A DNA stretch of 64,000 nt from Geobacillus jurassicus NBRC 107829. GTDB lineage: Bacteria; Bacillota; Bacilli; Bacillales; Anoxybacillaceae. The notes under the pieces are model-generated. The model saw only the letters and a list, made by a program, of their open reading frames with translations. It searched no databases and was not told the origin of the DNA. This document shows, piece after piece, positions 1 to 8,426 of this stretch. The first letter of the stretch is position 1. Each line of letters begins with the position of its first letter. Position numbers and translations under genes: made by a program. The stretch lies in NCBI RefSeq assembly GCF_001544315.1, contig NZ_BCQG01000004.1:1-64000 (forward strand), written 5' to 3'.

Positions 1-40
1 CTCATTTGGATTGGTAGTAGTGGGCGTGTCTCCTTTTTGG

Positions 41-46
41 TATAAT
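41..46 (+). promoter_or_regulatory. Likely -10 box for degV
   Basis: A perfect TATAAT lies 35 bases before the chosen degV start. No good -35 box is visible at the usual 17-base spacing, so only the -10 is claimed. Confidence 0.4.
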
Positions 47-81
47 GGAAGAAAATCCGAAATCAGGAAGGAATGGCGCCC

Positions 82-927
82 GTGAAAACTGCGATTGTCA
101 CTGACAGCACGGCCTACTTGCCGAAAGAGGTGCGCGAGAGGCTTGGCATTCGTTTGATTCCGCTCAGCGTCATTTTCGGGGATGAGGCGTATCGTGAAGA
201 AGTTGATATGACGGCGGATGAATTTTTCGCCAAAATCAAGCAGCACCCGGCGTTGCCGACGACTTCCCAGCCGTCGGTCGGCGAGTTCGTTGACTTGTTC
301 ACTGCCATTCGCGAGGAAGGGTATGACGCCGTCATCAGCATCCACCTATCGAGCGGCATCAGCGGCACGTACCAAGGGGCGGTCACTGCAGGAACAATGG
401 TGGATGGCTTGCGCGTCTACGCGTACGACTCAGAAATCAGCTGCATGGCGCAAGGGTTTTACGCCATCGAAGCGGCTGAAATGGCGCAGGCGGGGCGGTC
501 TCCAGAAGACATCATCGCCCGATTGGACGCCATCAAACGGACGTTGCGCGCCTACTTTATGGTCGACGACTTGGCCCACTTGCAGCGCGGCGGGCGGCTG
601 TCGGGCGCCCAAGCGTTCATCGGCGGCCTCCTGCAGATCAAGCCGCTCCTCCATTTTGAGAACAAAGTGATCGTGCCGTTTGAAAAAATCCGCACGCGCA
701 AAAAGGCGGTGAAACGCATCGAGGAATTGTTCGCTGAAGACGCGGACAAAGGCGTGCCGCTTAAAGCCGCCATCATCCACGCCAACCAGCCCGACGAGGC
801 GAGCCGTTGGCGCGACGAACTGTCTGCTCGCTACCCGCACGTCGAATTTTGGATCAGCTATTTCGGCCCGGTCATCGCCACGCACGTCGGCGAAGGCGCG
901 CTTGGGCTGACGTGGTATCAGACGTAA
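82..927 (+). CDS. degV: DegV family fatty-acid-binding protein
   Basis: 281 residues, the usual length for DegV proteins, which bind a fatty acid between two alpha/beta lobes; some act as fatty acid carriers for FakA-type kinases. The N-terminal signature AIVTDSTAYLP, the SSGISGTYQGA stretch near residue 95 and the GEGALGLTW C-terminus are family hallmarks. I chose the GTG at 82 (MKTAIVTD) because the Shine-Dalgarno AGGAAGGA at 65-72 lies 9 bases upstream; the in-frame ATG at 73 touches that site and is too close. It precedes comFA, as in B. subtilis. It reads alone, with an inverted repeat behind it. The physiological ligand cannot be told from sequence. Confidence 0.9.
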   Translation: MKTAIVTDSTAYLPKEVRERLGIRLIPLSVIFGDEAYREEVDMTADEFFAKIKQHPALPTTSQPSVGEFVDLFTAIREEGYDAVISIHLSSGISGTYQGAVTAGTMVDGLRVYAYDSEISCMAQGFYAIEAAEMAQAGRSPEDIIARLDAIKRTLRAYFMVDDLAHLQRGGRLSGAQAFIGGLLQIKPLLHFENKVIVPFEKIRTRKKAVKRIEELFAEDADKGVPLKAAIIHANQPDEASRWRDELSARYPHVEFWISYFGPVIATHVGEGALGLTWYQT

Positions 928-1488
928 TGGCTGCGACGAGTCCGGAGGCGGATCCTTGGGTCGTGCACAGCCATCAGCCGTAATCTGTCGCCAGGCGGTG
1001 CCGTTTTCAAGAATCGTTTCTGTTCGCACCGCCTGGCGCGGCCGATCGGCCGCTTGATTTTGTTCGTTTGCGGCGTTGTTTCTGTAGGAAAGTACGCAGC
1101 TTTCAGCCGTTGAGTTCATTCCCAATTGGAGGGCGAAACGCGCTCATGGACGCTTTCTGCCGATTTTTCGCTTCTGCTATGGCCTCGCTTGCTTTGTTTC
1201 GTCCGCCTCGGCAATGTATGTTAACGGTTCGCCTTCCTCTCTCTTTTGTCCTCATCACGCTCTTTCTTCGCTAGACGGTTTTTCTTGTCAACGTTTTGTT
1301 CTGGGCCGTTGCTCATCGATGTGCAGGCGTTGGCCAGTTCATTTTTTTAAAAGTCGTCATCGTGATTGCCTTTCTTGGTAGTACATTGTCGAGCGGTCTC
1401 TTGTCTTCGGGAATGTTGTCAATATTTCCTCGGGAATGTTGTCGAAAAACGTTGCATCCACATCGTTTCCGCGAAGGAGGAATGTTCA
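928..1488 (+). other. Intergenic region degV-comFA
   Basis: About 560 bases with no convincing gene. It holds a perfect 13-base inverted repeat (989-1001 with 1026-1038), directly followed by a 16-base palindrome (1038-1053) and TTGATTTT, which may end degV transcription. A 14-base direct repeat (TCGGGAATGTTGTC) occurs at 1407-1420 and 1430-1443, just before comFA. No clear ComK box was found by eye. Confidence 0.5.
989..1060 (+). terminator. Possible degV terminator
   Basis: A 13-bp perfect stem (989-1001/1026-1038, 24-base loop) merges into the palindrome GCGGCCGATCGGCCGC (1038-1053), followed by TTGATTTT. The T-tract is poor, so Rho-independent function is uncertain. Confidence 0.35.
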
Positions 1489-2862
1489 TTGAATGTTTCC
1501 CCGCTTCTATCGTTTCTGCAAGGGTTCCGTCTTCCGAGGGAGCAGCTCCCGTTTTCCGAAAACGAAATCGAAGACGCCTTGCGCGCTGGATGGCTCGGCG
1601 AACAGCCCGGATTGACCCGAACGCCTCGCAGCTGGCGCTGTATGCGCTGCGGGAATGACGACCCGCTTCGTTTCGCTTCGTTTCCGTGCGCCCGCTGTGG
1701 AAAGAATTGCGTCTATTGCCGCAAATGTTTGTCAATGGGGCGGATCAGCGCTTGCACCCGCCTTGCGCACGTGTCACTTCCGCTTCCGTTCGAGCGGCAC
1801 GAGGCGCCGCTTGCTTGGCAGGGAGAGCTATCCCCTGCTCAAGCGGAAGCCGCTATGGCCGTGCAACAAGCAGTATTGGATAGTCGTGAACTGATTGTTT
1901 GGGCCGTATGCGGTGCGGGGAAAACCGAGATATTGTTTCCCGCCATCGCCGCCGCGCTTGAGAAGGGCTGGCGCGTCTGCCTTGCCACGCCGCGGACCGA
2001 TGTCGTCCGCGAGCTCGCCCCGCGCTTCCGCCAAGCGTTCCCGCGCGTTCCGCTCGCCGTGTGGCATGGCGGAAGCGACGAGCGCGGGCGGATTGCTTCC
2101 TTGGTTCTCTCCACCACCCACCAGTTGCTGCGGGCCTACCGCGTCTTTGACGTCATGATCGTCGATGAAGTCGACGCCTTCCCATACTCGGTCGAGCCGA
2201 TGCTCGAATACGCCGTCAGTCAAGCGCGGAAAGAACAGGCGAGCCTCATTTATCTAACCGCCACCCCATCCCGCGCTTGGCAGCGCGACATCGCGCGCGG
2301 CAAGCGGCAAGCCGCCGTCATCCCCGCCCGCTACCACGGCCGTCCGCTTCCTGTCCCCGCGTTCGAATGGTGCGGAAACTGGCGCAAACAGCTCGAACGC
2401 GGCCGCTTGCCCGAAAATGTCCTCTCGTGGGTTCTCCACCGTCTGGAGCAAAGAAAACAAGCGTTTTTGTTCGTCCCCCATATCGATGAGCTCGAAGCCG
2501 TCACCCGCATCTTGCAGCGCGTCGATTCCCGCATCGTCGGCGTTCATGCCGAAGCCCCAGATCGTGCGGAACATGTTCAGGCGTTTCGCGATGGGCGCGT
2601 TCCGTTGTTGGTGACAACGACGATCCTTGAGCGCGGGGTGACGGTGCCGAACATCGATGTCGCGGTTCTCGGCGCTGAAGACCGCATCTTCACGGAAAGC
2701 GCCCTTGTGCAAATCGCTGGCCGCGTCGGTCGAAGCGCCGCGTTTCCCGATGGGGATGTCCGCTTTTTTCATCACGGAAAAACGCAGGAGATGGTGCGAG
2801 CGCGCCGCCACATCATCCGCATGAATGAAGAAGCGCGAAAAAGGGGGCTGTTGCGTACATGA
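1489..2862 (+). CDS. comFA: ComFA, competence ATP-dependent DNA translocase
   Basis: 457 residues. ComFA is a membrane-associated, DEAD-box-like ATPase that drives single-stranded DNA uptake during transformation. Visible motifs: a four-cysteine zinc cluster near residues 50-80 (CMRCG, CARCG, CVYCRKC), Walker A CGAGKTE near 145, the DEVD Walker B box, the motif III TATPS and the C-terminal helicase motif QIAGRVGRS. I chose the TTG at 1489 because AAGGAGG at 1474-1480 is 8 bases upstream and the protein then begins MNVSPLLSFLQG; the long in-frame upstream extension has no ribosome site. The stop overlaps comFC by 4 bases (ATGA), so the two are translationally coupled. Confidence 0.93.
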   Translation: MNVSPLLSFLQGFRLPREQLPFSENEIEDALRAGWLGEQPGLTRTPRSWRCMRCGNDDPLRFASFPCARCGKNCVYCRKCLSMGRISACTRLAHVSLPLPFERHEAPLAWQGELSPAQAEAAMAVQQAVLDSRELIVWAVCGAGKTEILFPAIAAALEKGWRVCLATPRTDVVRELAPRFRQAFPRVPLAVWHGGSDERGRIASLVLSTTHQLLRAYRVFDVMIVDEVDAFPYSVEPMLEYAVSQARKEQASLIYLTATPSRAWQRDIARGKRQAAVIPARYHGRPLPVPAFEWCGNWRKQLERGRLPENVLSWVLHRLEQRKQAFLFVPHIDELEAVTRILQRVDSRIVGVHAEAPDRAEHVQAFRDGRVPLLVTTTILERGVTVPNIDVAVLGAEDRIFTESALVQIAGRVGRSAAFPDGDVRFFHHGKTQEMVRARRHIIRMNEEARKRGLLRT

Positions 2863-3551
2863 ACTGCCTTCTGTGCCATTCTCCATACAATCCAATTACA
2901 AATTGGCGCCAGCTTCTTTTCCTTGAAGACCCCGACGTTCTTTGCCCGCGCTGCCGCGGGTCGTTCAAACTCATTGACGGCCGACTTTGTGAGATATGCG
3001 GCCGCCTGCTTGAGGAGGCGGCGCCATCGCTGTGCGCCGATTGCCTCCGTTGGCAGGAAGATGAACAGTGGGGGAGGGTGCTCGTGAAAAACCGATCCGT
3101 ATACACGTATAACGACTGGATGAAGGATGTCATCGCCTTATGGAAATTCCGCGGCGATTACGTGATCGTCGAGGCGTTCCGCCACCCGTTTGCCCGTGCG
3201 TTTGCCGAACATTTCGGCCGCGGCTGGCACGTTGTTCCGATCCCGTTAAGCCCCGAACGCCTGTGTGAGCGCGGCTTCAACCAAGCAGAAGCGCTCGCTT
3301 GTTTGCTTCCATTCCCATCTTTTCCTTGGCTCGCCCGCCGGCATTCAGAGAAACAATCGAAAAAATCGCGCCGAGAGCGGATGGAGACGGACAACCCGTT
3401 TTTTCTCCCGGGCCATCCGCCGCTAGCTGGGAAGCGAATCGTTCTGATCGATGACATTTATACAACGGGCATCACCGTCCGCCACGCCGCCCGCGTTTTG
3501 CTTGGGGCAGGGGCGGCCGAGGTGGGGGCGCTGACGCTTGTGCGGGCGTGA
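2859..3551 (+). CDS. comFC: ComFC, competence phosphoribosyltransferase-like protein
   Basis: 230 residues. ComFC is required for natural transformation and works with ComFA at the cytoplasmic face of the uptake machine. The N-terminus carries two CxxC pairs (CLLC/CPRC, CEIC/CADC) that should bind zinc; the C-terminal half is a type I phosphoribosyltransferase fold with the PRPP-loop signature VLIDDIYTTGIT near 200. Its ATG overlaps the comFA stop. comFB, present between them in B. subtilis, is absent here. Confidence 0.92.
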   Translation: MNCLLCHSPYNPITNWRQLLFLEDPDVLCPRCRGSFKLIDGRLCEICGRLLEEAAPSLCADCLRWQEDEQWGRVLVKNRSVYTYNDWMKDVIALWKFRGDYVIVEAFRHPFARAFAEHFGRGWHVVPIPLSPERLCERGFNQAEALACLLPFPSFPWLARRHSEKQSKKSRRERMETDNPFFLPGHPPLAGKRIVLIDDIYTTGITVRHAARVLLGAGAAEVGALTLVRA

Positions 3552-3613
3552 GAGAGACAAACATGTCTCGGCATACGACGCACGATGGGAGGTTTTGAGG
3601 AGCGCGCGCTTAG

Positions 3614-3690
3614 AAGGCTGGTGATTTCACCAAATATGCGGCTTCACAGTGTTTCTTAATGAGAAACCTTGTCACATCTGTTTCTTTTTT
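3614..3690 (+). repeat. Dispersed repeat, copy 1
   Basis: Begins AAGGCTGGTGATTT, then at about 37 bases GTTTCTTAATGAGAAACC followed by TTGTCA. Related copies lie at 17616-17698 (reverse) and 60941-61022 (direct) with the same two blocks and similar spacing. It looks like the left-over end of a mobile element, but no transposase is attached. Confidence 0.45.
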
Positions 3691-3877
3691 CGCACGATCA
3701 CCAATCTATCAGGGGAAACCGTTATTTTTCATCAGTTCCTTAGGCGAGTGATGGATCAAGCGGTCACTATGCGTTTCGCGGGTAGTTTGGCGGACACAGG
3801 ACCGAACACAACATCTTTTTTGCCCGATTCCATGTGGCTGACATGTTTAACGTGGGAGCTTTCTCAGTTGAAGACCA

Positions 3878-3905
3878 TAAACATTTGGGCGAAACGTGCC
3901 GATAT
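3878..3905 (+). promoter_or_regulatory. SigD-type flagellar promoter
   Basis: TAAA (3878-3881), 16-base spacer, GCCGATAT (3898-3905), matching the SigD (sigma-28) consensus. It lies 38 bases upstream of the FliK-like gene and would tie this module to flagellar late-gene control. Confidence 0.8.
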
Positions 3906-3943
3906 AAACAGTAGCAACCGAATTGAGCGGAAGGTGAATGGGG

Positions 3944-6154
3944 ATGGAAATTCGCGGTGTGTTCATGGGACGTACGATCGCGGTTTCGGAACAGCCGTTG
4001 CAACAAGGCCAAACATACGAGGCAGCGATCAAAGAAGTCAAAGGCGGCGAAGCAGTCGTAAACATCAAAGGGACAGACGTGCGTGTTTGGACGGAAGGCA
4101 CGTGGCCGGAGGAAGGGCGCGCAACGATCAAGATTGTCGGTGAACAAGACGGACTTCCTGTGGCGCGAATCGTTCCCCGCCCGCAACAAGAAGCGGCCGA
4201 ACGGGCGATTCGCCCCGTTGTTTCTGAACCGTTGTCCCCTGAATGGAAACAAGTCGAATCTTGGTTGCAAAAACAAGGACAGCCGCTCACGAAAGAGGTC
4301 CTTTCCACGTTGCGGATGTTTTTCGCGGAAGCTCCGGGCACAGTAGAACAAAAATTGGACACCGTCCGCGCTGTCATGAATAAACAGTTGGAACTAACAA
4401 GCACTCACCTTGCCGCTGTTCACGAGGCATTGCATGGACAATCGTTTGGCGAGCAGTTGTTGGCCATTGCCAACACACTGGATCCAACATTTACGTTGGC
4501 CAGCCAAGAACAACAAAGCATGGCGGAGGAAGCCGCATTTGGACGCCGCATAGGCGCGACAGCGGATGTTTCAGGTGGGATAGAAAAACCCCAACAAACG
4601 CGCGAACAAGTGTTGTTTCAACGTTTGGCCGCCCTGCTGTTGGAACAGCGTGCAGAGGACATGGGGGGTGGTGAGGAACGGCTCGTCTTCTCTCCGGCAC
4701 CAAGTGGAGCGACGGACAATGCGGGCCACTTTGCCCAGCAGATCGAGCAGTTGCATGAAGCTGTTCGCCGGGCGATCAAGCTGTTGAAGCAAGAACCTCA
4801 TTTAGAAAAAGCGTTGAGTGCGGTTCAGACAGAGATCGGAGAGGCGATCCGGGCTCATCCTCACTGGGGGCAGACACTCGCTGAGGCATTGGCCAAAGCA
4901 CGGGAATTTGTGGGAAAAGGAAGGGAGTTTGCCGCAAGGAAAACGGTGCTTGAAACATTGAGCGAAATGGAAGTGTCACTCTCTTCGCCGACGAACGATC
5001 GCCCGTTTGACGATGCATGGCAAACGAGCTTGCCGCTCGAAACAAAAGATGTTCTCGTGCGAACGGTGACGAAAAAAATGGCGCAGGCCGCTCGTGATTT
5101 TCAAACGGTCAAACGCGACGTGATGCGCCAATTAGAAACAACGCTCAAGCTGGCGGAAACAAGCGGGCCCGCCGCCCGCCTGCAGGCGAAATCGATGGTG
5201 GAGGCGATAATCAAACAGCTCGACAACGCCATTTTAAAAAGCGACATCATGCTGTTTACCGATATGACCACGGAAAAGCAGCTGATGAAAGCAAGCTCTG
5301 AACTGACCGAGGCGAAAAAGCGGCTCCAACAAGGAGACGTGGCCGGAGCGCGGAAAATCGTGAGCGATGTGAAGAACATGTTGTCCACTCTCGTGTTTAA
5401 ACCGTCTGATGTGGAAGTGAAACACTTTGTGGTGGGACAAAGCGGGATGCAGCTGGATCCATCTAAAGCGTTTCTTGAGCAAGTGAACCGAGTGATGCGT
5501 CCGCCGGCTGATGGGCCATCGGCGCGGCACTTGTTTGACGCAATTCGCCGATTGGGCTTGACGCATGAGTACGAGGCGGCCCAATCGCTCGCATTAAACG
5601 GCAACGAGGAGAGAGCAGCTCCCATCAATATGAAAGAGGCGCTGTTGCGGATGGCGCAAAGCGGAAATGAATCGGTCGCGCGGCAGGCCGAACAGGTGTT
5701 GACGAATTTGACCGGCCAGCAGCTGCTCAATAAATGGGACGTTGGGGCAGGCGTGCAAAGCTTTTTTTTCTCCTTGCCGCTGTTATGGCACAACGAAGTG
5801 CGGAACGTCAACGTGTATGTCAACGCTCGCCAAGATGGCGAGCGAATCGACTGGGAAAACTGCCAGTTGTATTTCTTGCTGGAAACAAAGAAACTTGGAG
5901 ATCTTGGCATTTTGCTTCAAGCCAATGAACGAAACTTGTCGATCACCCTTCGCAACGACCGCGATGATTTTGCCGAAAAAGCAAAGCCCTTTCTTGATGT
6001 GGCAAAAGAGAGATTGGAAGAAATCGGCTACCACGTCACAGGGATCAACGTGACGAGGCTGACCAATGACATAGAGAAGAAAGGAGAACAGGTGGCGCCC
6101 TCGGTTCCCCCATATCGAGCATTCACCGAAAGAGGGTATGATATCACGATATGA
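3944..6154 (+). CDS. FliK-like flagellar hook-length-control-type protein
   Basis: 736 residues. The C-terminal ~130 residues (VNVYVNARQD, YFLLETKKLGDLGILLQ, FLDVAKERLEEIGY) resemble the C-terminal domain of FliK-type hook length proteins, which switch the flagellar export gate from hook to filament substrates. The long middle is helical and charged with no domain I recognise. The organisation with the downstream FlhB-tail-like gene resembles ylqG-ylqH of B. subtilis. Start ATG 3944 (MEIRGVFMG) sits 8 bases after the GGAAGGTGA ribosome site; the in-frame ATG at 3938 is too close. It is preceded by a SigD promoter. Its precise role, as an accessory or alternative FliK, is inferred. Confidence 0.65.
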   Translation: MEIRGVFMGRTIAVSEQPLQQGQTYEAAIKEVKGGEAVVNIKGTDVRVWTEGTWPEEGRATIKIVGEQDGLPVARIVPRPQQEAAERAIRPVVSEPLSPEWKQVESWLQKQGQPLTKEVLSTLRMFFAEAPGTVEQKLDTVRAVMNKQLELTSTHLAAVHEALHGQSFGEQLLAIANTLDPTFTLASQEQQSMAEEAAFGRRIGATADVSGGIEKPQQTREQVLFQRLAALLLEQRAEDMGGGEERLVFSPAPSGATDNAGHFAQQIEQLHEAVRRAIKLLKQEPHLEKALSAVQTEIGEAIRAHPHWGQTLAEALAKAREFVGKGREFAARKTVLETLSEMEVSLSSPTNDRPFDDAWQTSLPLETKDVLVRTVTKKMAQAARDFQTVKRDVMRQLETTLKLAETSGPAARLQAKSMVEAIIKQLDNAILKSDIMLFTDMTTEKQLMKASSELTEAKKRLQQGDVAGARKIVSDVKNMLSTLVFKPSDVEVKHFVVGQSGMQLDPSKAFLEQVNRVMRPPADGPSARHLFDAIRRLGLTHEYEAAQSLALNGNEERAAPINMKEALLRMAQSGNESVARQAEQVLTNLTGQQLLNKWDVGAGVQSFFFSLPLLWHNEVRNVNVYVNARQDGERIDWENCQLYFLLETKKLGDLGILLQANERNLSITLRNDRDDFAEKAKPFLDVAKERLEEIGYHVTGINVTRLTNDIEKKGEQVAPSVPPYRAFTERGYDITI

Positions 6155-6447
6155 TGACAGCGTATTTCAATCAAAAGAAGCGAAAAACAATGAGCGGCCC
6201 GACAGCGGCGGTCATCCGCTATCACGAAGCGAGCGGCCAGGCGCCGACATTGATTGCTCAAGGGAGCGGACGGGTGGCGCAAAAAATCATTGAACTGGCG
6301 AAACAGCACCACGTTCCTATTCAAGAAGATCCGCTGCTCGTGCAAAACTTGCTTCAGCTTGATCTTGGCGACCGCATCCCGCCGCAGTTGTACGCGGTGA
6401 TTGCCGAAATTTTGATTTTGATTGAGGAAATTGAAAAAAATGATTAA
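6151..6447 (+). CDS. FlhB C-terminal-domain-like protein (FhlB/YlqH type)
   Basis: 98 residues matching only the cytoplasmic C-terminal part of FlhB, the export-gate protein that changes substrate specificity. Features: AAVIRY, GSGRVAQKIIELAKQHHVPI and the C-terminal helical stretch IPPQLYAVIAEILILI. The self-cleavage motif NPTH of true FlhB is replaced by GPTA, so it cannot undergo the normal autocleavage. No membrane segments. Its ATG overlaps the stop of the FliK-like gene by 4 bases, fitting a pair that works together at the export gate. Confidence 0.75.
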   Translation: MMTAYFNQKKRKTMSGPTAAVIRYHEASGQAPTLIAQGSGRVAQKIIELAKQHHVPIQEDPLLVQNLLQLDLGDRIPPQLYAVIAEILILIEEIEKND

Positions 6448-6471
6448 ACATGGTCAACTCATCGCCGATAT
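6445..6471 (+). promoter_or_regulatory. SigD-type promoter of fliS-like/hag1
   Basis: TAAA (6445-6448), 15-base spacer, GCCGATAT (6464-6471): a perfect SigD match. It overlaps the stop codon of the FlhB-like gene. Transcription from about 6478 would exclude the ATG at 6474 as a start for the next gene. Confidence 0.85.
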
Positions 6472-6503
6472 AAATGGGAGAGGGCAAATGGGGGTGCACG
6501 GCG

Positions 6504-6926
6504 TTGGATTTTTTAACGGAAGAGTGGATTTATCAAAAAAACTCGCAGCAGTTGACGGCGTTGTTATATGAGGGGCTCATCGAATGCTTGGAAGAAGCCA
6601 TTACGGCCATTGAACAAAAAGACCATTGGAGAGCGAACAAACAGTTGCAAAAAGGAAACGACATCCTCCACCGCCTCGGCGTTGGCTTGCGCTATGATGC
6701 CGGCATTATCGCTCATCAGTTGGATGCGCTCTATAACTATATGGCAGATCGCCTGATTGAGGCAAATATGAAAAAAGACGCCAAGATTGTTCGGGAAGTG
6801 CTGCAGCTAACCACCACGATCGCCACGGCGTGGAACGAGGCTCTGAAAAGCGGCGCCTCCTCCACGAAGACGGCGCTCAAGCCAAAAACAGCAGCCTACG
6901 AACAGTTTGTTGCATATGAGGAATAA
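6504..6926 (+). CDS. FliS-like flagellin export chaperone
   Basis: 140 residues, FliS family: small helical cytoplasmic proteins that bind the flagellin C-terminus and prevent premature polymerisation. Typical segments are TALLYEGLIECLEEAITAI near the N-terminus and LDALYNYMADRLIEANMKKD in the middle, matching canonical FliS (second copy at 20018). I chose the TTG at 6504 because the ATG at 6474 lies inside the promoter, and GGGGGTG (6490-6496) is about 8 bases before the TTG. It is 22 bases upstream of the short flagellin gene and is probably its dedicated chaperone; that pairing is inference. Confidence 0.75.
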   Translation: MDFLTEEWIYQKNSQQLTALLYEGLIECLEEAITAIEQKDHWRANKQLQKGNDILHRLGVGLRYDAGIIAHQLDALYNYMADRLIEANMKKDAKIVREVLQLTTTIATAWNEALKSGASSTKTALKPKTAAYEQFVAYEE

Positions 6927-6948
6927 AAAGAAAGAGGAGCGGATGTTC

Positions 6949-7776
6949 ATGCGGATCAACCATAACATTCAGGCGCTGAACGCTTATCGCAACTTAGCTG
7001 CCAACCAAGCAAGCATTTCGAAAAACTTGGAGCGCCTCTCGTCCGGTCTGCGCATCAACCGTGCGGCTGACGATGCAGCTGGGCTGGCCATCTCGGAAAA
7101 AATGCGCTCGCAAATCCGTGGCTTGCAAATGGCGGAACGGAACGCCCTCGACGCGATCTCGTTGATCCAAACGGCGGAAGGGGCGTTAAACGAAGTCCAC
7201 AGCATTCTTCAACGGATGCGGGAGCTTGCCGTGCAGGCGGCGAACGGGACGAACCAAGATACCGATCGCGAGGCGCTTGACAGCGAGTTTCAGCAGTTGA
7301 TTGAAGAAATTGATCGTATCGGGCAAGATACGCAATTTAACAAAATGAATATTCTTGCTGCTGATCAAAATATCGATATTCAACTCGGAGCCAACAACGG
7401 GCAAACGTTGACATTATCTTGGAAACAGCAGTTAAAAGGCTCCCTTGGCGAGGACGCTGCAGACATTAGCAATTTAAATATTAAAACGGTTACTAATGCC
7501 CAGAATGCGATCACGACATTGGATAATGCCATCATCTCTGTATCCAAATCCCGCTCTAAGATGGGGGCTTATCAAAACCGCCTCGAGCATACGATCAACA
7601 ACTTAACGACTGCCAATGAAAACTTAACGGCCGCCGAATCCCGCATCCGCGATACGGATATGGCGATGGAGATGGCCGAGTTTACGAAAAACAACATTTT
7701 GACCCAGGCGGCGCAGGCGATGCTGGCCCAATCGAACCAGCTGCCGCAAGGAATTTTGCAGTTGCTGAAAAGCTAA
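6949..7776 (+). CDS. Short flagellin (second flagellin)
   Basis: 275 residues, close to the length of B. subtilis Hag. The conserved N-terminal D0/D1 region (INHNIQALNAYRNL, LSSGLRINRAADDAAGLAIS, GALNEVHSILQRMRELAVQA) and C-terminal D1/D0 region (SRIRDTDMAMEMAEFTKNNI, LPQGILQLLKS) are complete; the surface domain between them is nearly absent. Start ATG 6949 (MRINHN) is 9 bases after AGAGGAG; the ATG at 6943 is only 3 away. It is cotranscribed with the FliS-like gene from a SigD promoter and ends at a strong hairpin. Unlike the main hag at 13676, no CsrA-type hairpin is visible in its leader. Confidence 0.93.
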   Translation: MRINHNIQALNAYRNLAANQASISKNLERLSSGLRINRAADDAAGLAISEKMRSQIRGLQMAERNALDAISLIQTAEGALNEVHSILQRMRELAVQAANGTNQDTDREALDSEFQQLIEEIDRIGQDTQFNKMNILAADQNIDIQLGANNGQTLTLSWKQQLKGSLGEDAADISNLNIKTVTNAQNAITTLDNAIISVSKSRSKMGAYQNRLEHTINNLTTANENLTAAESRIRDTDMAMEMAEFTKNNILTQAAQAMLAQSNQLPQGILQLLKS

Positions 7777-7785
7777 TGCTACACT

Positions 7786-7813
7786 GGGCGGGGCAAGAAA
7801 GCCTCGCCCTTTT
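7786..7813 (+). terminator. Terminator of the short flagellin gene
   Basis: Nine-base stem 7786-7794/7801-7809 with one G-T pair and a six-base loop, followed by TTTT. Confidence 0.8.
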
Positions 7814-7855
7814 CCTATCGTTATGCGATAATGGTAGTAACGAGAGGTGATCGCG

Positions 7856-8293
7856 ATGGAAGTGCAAAAGGTGACGCGCGCTGGGTTAGCGAACGTCAAT
7901 CGCAAAGAGGAACCGGTGATGGAATCGGTGTCGTTTACCGAAGTGATGGCGAAAACGCGCCGCGATGTCATGTGGGAGCGCATCAACGAACAAGTCCGGC
8001 AAATTGAGGAGCAAGGAAAAAAGCTCGCCGAATCGCGGACGGTTGAAGATTTGCACAAATATAAGCAGCTCGTCAAGTCGTTTTTGGACGACGCGGTGAA
8101 AAACGGCCTCCAGCTCGAGGAACAACGTGGATTCAGCCGCGGCGGCCGGGCGCGAATTTATAAACTTGTGAAAGAAGTTGACCAAAAATTGATCGAGCTG
8201 ACGAACGAAGTGCTGCAAAAAGAGCAGCGCGGGCTTGAGGTTTTGCGGCTCGTTGGTGAGATTCAAGGACTGATCATCAACATCTATACATGA
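7856..8293 (+). CDS. YaaR family (DUF327) protein
   Basis: 145 residues, matching the YaaR/DUF327 family of uncharacterised Firmicutes proteins: FTEVMAKTRRDVMWERI near residue 25, SRTVEDLHKYKQLVKSFLDDAVKNG in the middle and KLVKEVDQKLIELTNEVL toward the end. Charged and helical, probably cytoplasmic. In B. subtilis yaaR sits beside tmk; here a member stands at the head of the flgM-flgN-flgK group, so it may be a flagellum-linked paralogue. Start ATG 7856 follows GAGAGGTG by 6 bases. Function unknown. Confidence 0.75.
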   Translation: MEVQKVTRAGLANVNRKEEPVMESVSFTEVMAKTRRDVMWERINEQVRQIEEQGKKLAESRTVEDLHKYKQLVKSFLDDAVKNGLQLEEQRGFSRGGRARIYKLVKEVDQKLIELTNEVLQKEQRGLEVLRLVGEIQGLIINIYT

Positions 8294-8426
8294 CCCATCG
8301 GCAGGCTGAAACGCCTCCATTGGCCATAGTGAGTCCAACATGCTACTGTGCGGCCGCATGAAAAAGCAGGAGAGCTTATATGATCAGACCAAGCCGTTTG
8401 ATGTCGACAATCGGGAGGGGAAGACG

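Noticed and set aside
430-1125. Long minus-strand ORF over degV and the following gap
   Set aside because: It is antisense to degV with Arg/Asp/Phe-rich composition typical of the complement of coding sequence, and has no ribosome site.
1068-1274. Short plus-strand ORF between degV and comFA
   Set aside because: No ribosome site, no recognisable family, low-complexity composition.
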